Of a stretch of 64,000 nt of DNA, positions 57,151 to 64,000 are shown in pieces. Within the stretch, counting starts at the first letter, position 1; the number at the start of each line of letters is the position of its first letter. This DNA comes from Pinus tabuliformis (lineage: Eukaryota > Streptophyta > Pinopsida > Pinales > Pinaceae). The DNA is taken from contig CM062818.1 of the NCBI GenBank assembly GCA_031772625.1, positions 1,680,322,167-1,680,386,166 of the forward strand, read 5' to 3'. The notes under the pieces are model-generated. The model made no database searches. It was given only the letters and a program-made list of their open reading frames with translations, and was not told the origin of the DNA. Both the position numbers and the translations under genes were made by a program.

Positions 57151-58300
57151 GAATAAAACAAAATCTACAATATCAAGTGAATGGAAAAGTTTCTGTAGTC
57201 ATACTTTCCAATTTTGTAAAAGTGGATGGTCTTGATGAATCAAAAGGTACAATGGAAGATGTCAAGGTTCAAGATGATCTAGTTGAATATATGGTTCATA
57301 AGTTATTATGAAAAATATGTCATCTTGACTCCCTGTAAACATTAAAGAGGGGGAGTCTATGTGGCAACAATTTTACTTTTGAAGATCTGTCATTTTGATA
57401 GGTTGACAGTGAGCATAGATGAAGTCTTGAGAACATAATTCAACATTATGGGAAGTTTTAGTGGTGTAGCAGTTTTGGAAGGAAATGTTTAGGATAATAT
57501 TGCAAAAGGACCCATATCATTGATGCATAAAACCAACTATGGAAATCTGTGTGAAGCATAACATGTCAGGCATAGATATGTTTTCTATTACAACAAGCAT
57601 TGAGGAAGAGAAACAATTAAAGTAAGAAAGATATCTTACAAGAAGACAAAGGAAGGAATTTTGTTAGGGGGAGAGAAGGCATAAGTAGGCATCTTGGCAG
57701 GGAAAGTAACCCTTTTCCATTGATCTCAAAAGGAGAGAGAATCAGGAGAAGAATACCAAAGCATAAAATTAGGGGTAGTAGTGATTGCAAGGGGAGTATG
57801 TGTTTCCATCACAGTGAAAAAGCATGAGATTGTTGAATGGTGCTATCATTGATGTCAATATTAGTAGTTGAAGGCTCTTATTATTTTTCTAGATTGGATA
57901 AATTATAAGCTCCAAAGGAAGAATCCCTAGAAAACCATAAAAGACACACACTTGATGAATATTTTTGGGACAAAGATCAGGGGATATTGGGCTCAAAATC
58001 TTGGTCATTGGATTCTTCTCATCATGTAAATTCCAACAGTATATGGGACACGTTGAGATTCCCTATGGTTTGAGAGATATGTCTAGTTTACATTGGTGCA
58101 CCCCATTAAGTGGGAAAAAACCCCAAATGGAAAATGATGTGGTAAAGTGGTATTGGGAAAATTTGGCTAAGTAAATTATGGCACTTTTCATAAGAAAGGG
58201 AAGGGATTAAAATTTGTTTCCATCATCATTTTTTTTGTAACCCAAAAGAACCCAAAAACTTGACTGATACGTAAATACCAATAAAACTTTGGGTCTCTAT
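57151..58300. other. Stretch with no recognised gene
   Basis: No convincing coding region; the frame at 57965-58174 resembles no known protein. Some purine-rich text (57600-57800) recalls retrotransposon internal DNA but carries no motif. Confidence 0.35.
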
Positions 58301-58450
58301 GATATGTCCTACTCCCCATAGGCCAGGTCACAATAGGGAGGATTTGAACCCAGGTCTTTCGAGTTTCAACGACATATCCCCTTGCCATAAAATGGGTCAC
58401 TTCAGGGGGGATTTGAACCCGTGTTTGTCTTGTTTCAATGATTTCACAAA
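58301..58450 (-). repeat. Tandem tRNA-like (pol III B-box) dimer
   Basis: On the minus strand two units spaced 69 bp each contain GGTTCAAATCC (58409-58419 and 58340-58350), an exact match to the pol III B-box consensus. Each is preceded by a TTGAAAC...A-rich-GAC...GGG stretch and followed by a GTGACC phrase. The second has tggcaaggggatatgtcg upstream, which could be a decayed A box. A tRNA-derived SINE or duplicated tRNA pseudogene is possible. No cloverleaf was confirmed. Confidence 0.4.
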
Positions 58451-60275
58451 TTTAAAATTAACCAATTAAGATGCCCCTTGGGACTTTATCACCAAATTTT
58501 GGATGGAAAAGGAAAATTCAATTTTGTTTGTGGAAGGAAGATTTGGATCCAAAAGATTTTAAATTTTAAATTCAAATAATTCCCTCATTTTTGGCTTTCA
58601 TTTGGATCTTATGAATCTATATAATGACATCTCATCTCACCTCTTTGGAAATGTATTTTCAATGAATATCAATCAAGTTCCCGCTTTGAAATTTCTCGGT
58701 CTTGTGGAATATTACTAGATCAAGACGATGAGGCTAGTTTGGAAGTTTATTTTGACTGTATTTCTCTTAAGGGATTGAGCCTTTTATTAGGCCATGATTT
58801 TGTGCACCTTGGCTCTTAGGAAAAATTTGTTTTTTTGTGGGTGTATGGATATGTGTTTGGGTTTAAAGGGTATCGTAGACTTGCCTTATCTTGCAGGTGA
58901 ATTCACATTGGAATAAAGAGATGAAACTCACATGGTGATCATTCCAAGACAAAGACTAAGACATCATTAGGCCCACGATCATATCTTGACCTATCTCATT
59001 GGAATACAACAAATTTCTAGGCACTCAAATTTGTATTTCTCATGGTATGTTTCAGCCTTAGATAAGGCCAACTCATGTGTAGTGAGTTTCTTGAAATATG
59101 GAAGTGGTTTTTCTAAATTTTCAGCCCTTGAATTAGGGATTCATTGAAGTAGCTTATTGACATTCTTTTTGAATCTCTTCAAAGGAGGTGTGGGATCATG
59201 AAATTTGATTTCAAATATAAGGAACAAACTTTTTTTTTGAGGATTATGAATTATTTTTTTTCTGGGCGTAGAGTTGTCATTGGCTTGTCTAAATCTTTGG
59301 AGCTGAATTCATTCAAACATGATTTGAAATAGAATGATTCTTGGAGTAATCTCCCAACAAGTTTCTCGCTAGGATACTACAACAATTCAGGACATAAAAA
59401 TATATGGTTTCCATGTGGTATGGTTCGACATTTGTTAGAGAAGATGTCTGTGCAATAATCTGAACAATACAAAATACAGAGATATCATGAATTTGTTTTA
59501 ATTGTGATCTTTTGCAGTCATGACTACTCCTTTTAAAGGTGTAATTTCTGAGCATCTAGAAGTGCCAATTTTTTATCAAACAAATGGAAAATTCAAGGAA
59601 ATCATAAAGGAGGAACTTACACAATTTTCCGCTTCAATACAAGCCTGTGGCCTTATTGTCTCTAAATAATTCGATCATTGCCTTTCCCTAATATAGAATA
59701 CCTACCTGTTTCATAAGCACTATTGACACTACATTTTTTAAGATTCCATGAAGTCTCTCAAGGCCTAAGCTACCTATGGATAGCTCACATATATTAGAAT
59801 ATGGTAAGGGTTTACATTAAATTTTACAATTTGAATCCATTATAAAATATAATCATCCTCTAGGTCTTAGTGTTCTGAATTTTGAGAACTAGAACATAGA
59901 CAAATATTCACAAAGTTTGAAGAATTGAAACTGACCAATATTAACTGAACTACTTTATAAGATCTAATATTGCTAAAGATACTTGTTCCATTTGGTTGAG
60001 TTCAAAGTACATTTAATATATCATTGAAGTACACTTGCAACAAGAGTCTCATTATTTGATCAATTGTAAAAGTTTCATTGTACATTTGAAGTTTATTAGT
60101 AGCAAGGCCTTCATCATCAACAATTAGGGTTTTTATCATATAGTAGTTCTCTCGTAGTTTGTTTTTCTATATCATCTCAGAGAAGAAGTATCATCCAATT
60201 GAGGACAACATTGATTTAGTGGCCTAGTATTGCAGTTGTTAGTAGTAAGGGTTTCTAGCTTGCAACAATTATTGT
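58451..60275. other. Stretch with no recognised gene
   Basis: AT-rich, with no supported frame on either strand and no terminal repeats recognised. There is a short poly-T tract near 59230. Confidence 0.35.
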
Positions 60276-61325
60276 CAAGCAGACTCATTGTCATCACAAT
60301 TTCATTATCTTACAATAGTTTGTAGTAGGTTATCACCATTGTTCCATTAGATATTTAAAGTTGGGTTTCATCATCTAAAGTACAAATGTAGTAGGGCTTC
60401 ATGCTTGATGCATGCTATTGATGTGTTGAGTCAAAAAAGGTTATGGGTATGCCTTGAAGAAAGTATGAAAATGACTACAAGATTGACAGGTAGAATTGTG
60501 ACAGTGTTTGGATTGATATGATACAATATTGGTCAATGAGATTATGATGATTCAGATGATTGAGTGTGTTGACAAGATTTGATGCATTAGGATAGTGCAA
60601 GCTTCTATTGTTTCTATAATGAGATTTTTCTATACATTGGGAAATGTGCATGTATTGTTGTGAAAGTGGATGCACCTAAGAAATTAATTTGAATAGTTTT
60701 GTGCAAACTTGCATGGATAAATAATATGTGCCAAGGTTTGTTGTTGATATATAATTGACTTGAGTTATGAACCAACAAAACATTTGGTAGTGAATTGGTT
60801 GTTGTATGTTTGGTGCATCTAGGGTTTGATATGTAGATTGAGCAAAGGAAAAATTGATTGATAGTGATTGTATAACAAATTATTGTATTGCTTTTCATTT
60901 GCATTGATTTTGAGCATAGGTGGATCCAGTCTGAAAATTGTGAAACATGGTCTACTAGATAATCAGGGTGAAAATGTGGTGCAACGAAAGAGAGTGGAGT
61001 TTCATCTAGATTGGATCCTGAGATCACTTTAGTTCGGCAGTGTGGTATTATGGAAGGTTGGAGCCCGCATAGGGAATTGGAGCCTCCTCCTAGTTGCAGT
61101 TGGTAAACATGGTGTTGGGGCATCCTTAAGGTTGGAGAATACAAACTAGGATGTTGGAGCGTTCTACTAGTTAGAGTTGGTGAACTAATGTGTTGGAGCG
61201 TCCTTCAGGTTGGAGCCTCCTTTAGTTGGAGCTAAGAATATTAATGTAAAATTTATTAAAGACAATTATCAAGAAGCGTTAGCTAGTTTTTCTCATGTAA
61301 CGTTTCCACCTAAAATTTGTTGTTC
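60276..61325 (+). repeat. Dispersed 1-kb repeat R, copy 2
   Basis: Partner of 55796-56856 in the same orientation, about 4.5 kb away. It carries the same tandem motif near 61070-61235 (GGAGCGTTCTACTAGTTAG, GGAGCGTCCTTCAGGTTGG and variants). It ends around TCCACCTAAAATTTGTTG, after which the two copies diverge. A 176-codon minus-strand frame across it is taken as chance, because copy 1 does not keep it. Confidence 0.75.
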
Positions 61326-61651
61326 ACTGTCTTGATGTTTGCAAATTGTTTAATGGTGTTGTTTACTATTGATTTATGTTACATATGATGATAACACGTT
61401 AATTCTCTTTGGGGGTGCATCAGAATGTCAATAATCATGTGGGATCATCAAGTATCCCAATAGTCTCCTTTGGATAGGAAATGCTACATCAACAAGGTCA
61501 TACTCTCTCTATGTGTTATCAAGGCAATCCCTTCTATGAATATAAGCGATCCCTCTAGTCCAATGAGTGGATCTAGTAACAAATGAAACAAATACATGAA
61601 AAGATATCATAGTTTAAATCATAATGACATTAGAGAGGAAATATGGCTTAC
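61326..61651. other. Stretch with no recognised gene
   Basis: No feature supported apart from the splice donor bordering the possible exon at 61652. Confidence 0.35.
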
Positions 61652-61738
61652 CTCACTCCTATGTGGTTTCTTTTCGATGTCGATGTTGATCTCCTCACTT
61701 CCAAGCTCGATCCTCGCTATCCTGTTGTGAATGAATAC
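61652..61738 (-). other. Possible isolated 87-bp exon
   Basis: On the minus strand the segment is preceded by a pyrimidine-rich acceptor (CTCTCTTGCAG) and followed by a good donor (GTAAGCC). Only one of three phases is open, giving 29 codons that include HNRIARIELGSEEINIDIEK. Codon-like texture and near-ideal splice sites distinguish it from the surroundings. No neighbouring exon was identified with confidence and the protein is not recognised. Confidence 0.35.
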
Positions 61739-62723
61739 CTGCAAGAGAGATCAAACAAAGACAACCAAGGAAAAAGATAACATATGCATTCTAATGCAAA
61801 CTATATGATAGATTAAGGAGAATCATACTAAGGAATTGGTTACACGCTTATGGAAAGTAAACATGCATTGTATTAGTAATAAACACAAGAGGGAAGCATA
61901 TAACCACTGCCTTGATGTTGGAAGCCTCCTTCGGGATGGGTTTCCAAGTCGAATCTAAGACGTCTCAAACTCTCCTTTCTCCTTCACAAATTGGTAGCAA
62001 CTAGGCACAATTTAGCAGCAACATAACCAATCTAGTCTGACTAACCATTTGAAGGTGTAAGGGAATGCATTTATAGGGAAGGATAGGGAGTTAGCGATCC
62101 AAAAGATGGGAAGAAGGTCCACATCTTAAGGGGAAGATCCCTAAAGGTAGGATCAAGGACTCAAAATGGGAGAACTAAACCATATCCTTATTCAAAAATA
62201 ACCAACTCGTCATTCTCGAGGCTTGTAGTAAGAGAAACTTCTACTCCATTTTTTGAGAAACCGCTTGAAGAGGATCAACACAGAATTTCCTATCCAAAAT
62301 CACATTGGCAGCGCTAGTCACTAGTTAGAACAAAGGGTAATAGCACAAGTTTGCTTGCTAAAAGTAGCGTTGGGCTTGGAAGTAGGATTTTATGAAAAGC
62401 TCTTCTAGAATTACTTCAAGACATTTATTATTATTTTCTTTGGGGATGCTCTGATCATTGTTTTTCATGGTGAATTCATTGACAACTTTTGTCGCTTTGT
62501 GAAATTTTGGGCAAATTTTGACAACTCAGGGTATGAGGCAAGGAGTGCGAAAAATTAATTTATAACAGATGCCACCTAAAGCATGAAGTCAAAATAGGAA
62601 GTGATGGCTGAAGTGATTTATAAGTCAAGGCAACGAATTTGGAGAACTACCATCAGGAGACCTGCAAATCAAACATAATACAACATATATGACATCTCTG
62701 AGTAGGGATTTAACAATACACAA
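61739..62723. other. Stretch with no recognised gene
   Basis: No coding region, element end or RNA gene supported. If the exon at 61652-61738 is real, upstream exons should lie here on the minus strand; none stood out. Confidence 0.35.
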
Positions 62724-62919
62724 ATCCACAACATGGTCACAACCATCTGACTATAAATTATCATGTGTATGGATCCACAACATGGACACAACCATCCGAA
62801 TAAAAAGGATCATATGTATGGATCCATGGCATGGACGCATCCATCTGACTAGAAAGGATCATATGTATGGATCCACAACATGGACACAACCCTTCGACTA
62901 GAAAGGATCATGTATACAA
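62724..62919 (+). repeat. 49-bp tandem repeat, four copies
   Basis: Units start at 62724, 62773, 62822 and 62871, each beginning ATCCACAACATGGACAC (or ATCCATGGCATGGACGC) and ending GGATCATRTGTATGG. They are in exact 49-bp register with few differences. Because 49 is not a multiple of three, the repeat shifts reading frame at every unit, so the frame across it is not a gene. Confidence 0.95.
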
Positions 62920-64000
62920 TCATGAATAATAACTAACTCCATGGAGCCTGGATTTATTAGATGAAATCCAGGGTCTTCATCTCTGTCCTGATCCATCCAA
63001 AGTACGAATCTAACCATGTGAATCAATGTGTCAGAGTCGAACATGGTAGAAACCACCTAATTACTGGTCAATGATGTAAACCGTTAACATGTACGAGAGA
63101 AACCACCAATAGTGACAATGGCTCTCAAGGTACAACAACACAATCCATGAGTGTGAACAAGGAAGTTGAATTTGAACACTCACAAAATCATTATATCAAA
63201 GCCCAGTGATGTGAACGTATCGTCGAATGTGAAGAACCTACCATTGATGCATGTAAGCTCCAAGGTACTGAAAGCGAGATTCTAGATCATCTTCCTGGAT
63301 AATGAGCTGAAGTTGACAGAAAGTGATCCATCAAAGGAGGGCCATAATGTTTCCCACATCATCGACACGAAACAAAGGACTTTGTAAATTTGGTGAGAGT
63401 GATTCAAGATTGTAGCAGAGAAGGTCAAATGGGGTATAAGAGGTTTGAATTTGCAGACGTAACTTCTCGTAAACATATTTCCAACACAACTCTGGAGTTT
63501 GGCAGCATTTGACTCAAAATGGGATCAATGGTCATGATGACGATAGGTAACGATCAAATGAGAGGAAAATGGATTTCCCAAACCCAGGAAAGCAAGTGAC
63601 TAAGTGAGGATATCCCAAACCCGACACGAAATGTAGATGAGTGTCATGTTCAAGAGTGACATGTTTCCTTTAATATTGAATAAAAGACACATTTACTTCC
63701 ATTACCCCCCTGCTATTTCTTGTGAGTACCTCTTTATTTTTAATCACAACATTGAATATGATACCATATGCTTGTTGTATAAGTTCATCCTTTGGATGAA
63801 TCCATCCTAGTAAGTTTAATGAGCCCTAGGAAGGAGTAGCTCAATCTTTTCATGATGAAAAGTCTTGCTTCGTTTAATTTTTACGAGTTTGACGGAGGGG
63901 TAACTCAACATATTTTTCATGTTTAGAGAGTTTGAAAAAGAGGCGAAAAAGAAAACTCCAGATGACCCTTTTCATAAGTAGTATCTCGAATCTAAAAGGT
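62920..64000. other. Stretch with no recognised gene
   Basis: No supported gene or element. A short perfect-stem palindrome CTTTTCATGATGAAAAG lies near 63856. A frame at 63282-63476 (minus) is unremarkable. Confidence 0.35.

Noticed and set aside
60614..61144. 176-codon minus-strand frame
   Set aside because: It lies wholly within dispersed repeat R copy 2. Copy 1 does not keep the frame and no protein motif is present.
62689..62901. 70-codon frame over the 49-bp repeat
   Set aside because: It is the translation of a tandem repeat whose unit is not a multiple of three. It has no support as a gene.

Overview
The window is plant nuclear DNA made almost entirely of nested, decayed LTR retrotransposons. 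No intact host gene is recognisable. The diversity of old Ty3/gypsy and Ty1/copia elements, the very large LTRs and the long low-information stretches suggest a large-genome seed plant, probably a gymnosperm. That assignment rests on general character and is not proven.

Layout. 1-560 is a degenerate short tandem repeat. 1.6-4.2 kb holds the 5' part of a minus-strand Ty1/copia element (gag, primer site, probable LTR). 5.1 kb has a possible LTR start. 7.3-7.7 kb is a copia pol fragment. From 8.1 to about 38.2 kb runs an old Ty3/gypsy element, called C here: gag, protease, RT, RNase H, integrase, then a second (archaeal/plant-type) RNase H. Two younger insertions break it open. Element A (10128-25814, target duplication CTGGG) sits in C's gag. 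Element B (28123-35483, target duplication ATCGT) sits in C's RT. Just past C is an antisense, intron-containing remnant resembling plant mobile domain (PMD) proteins (38.4-39.9 kb). 45.2-51.6 kb holds two solo LTRs of a third family, D (target duplications CACCT and GGGAG). The second D copy interrupts a long inverted-repeat (foldback) sequence, E. 52.8-53.6 kb is another minus-strand copia gag remnant. The last 10 kb has a pair of about 1-kb dispersed repeats, a tandem tRNA-like sequence, one possible exon and a 49-bp tandem repeat.

Main result. Three unrelated-looking LTR families here carry protein-coding reading frames inside the LTR itself. A has 4.4-kb LTRs, each with a 502-codon frame of identical length. 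B is a 7.36-kb solo LTR with a frame of about 1,256 codons broken by only two TAG codons. D has 2.6-kb solo LTRs with a frame of about 270 codons. A and B share the order of conserved positions in their N-terminal domains, coiled-coil C-termini, and a pair of adjacent hairpins with covarying stems and invariant loops about 70 bp from the LTR 3' end. This suggests a lineage in which an accessory gene is encoded in the terminal redundancy of the genomic RNA. A also uses a tRNA-Arg primer site, and carries a sense tRNA-Arg-like sequence directly in front of its 3' LTR where a polypurine tract is expected. Its extra RNase H lies between protease and RT.

Limits: all alignments were done by eye. 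Percent identities, ages and family assignments were not computed.
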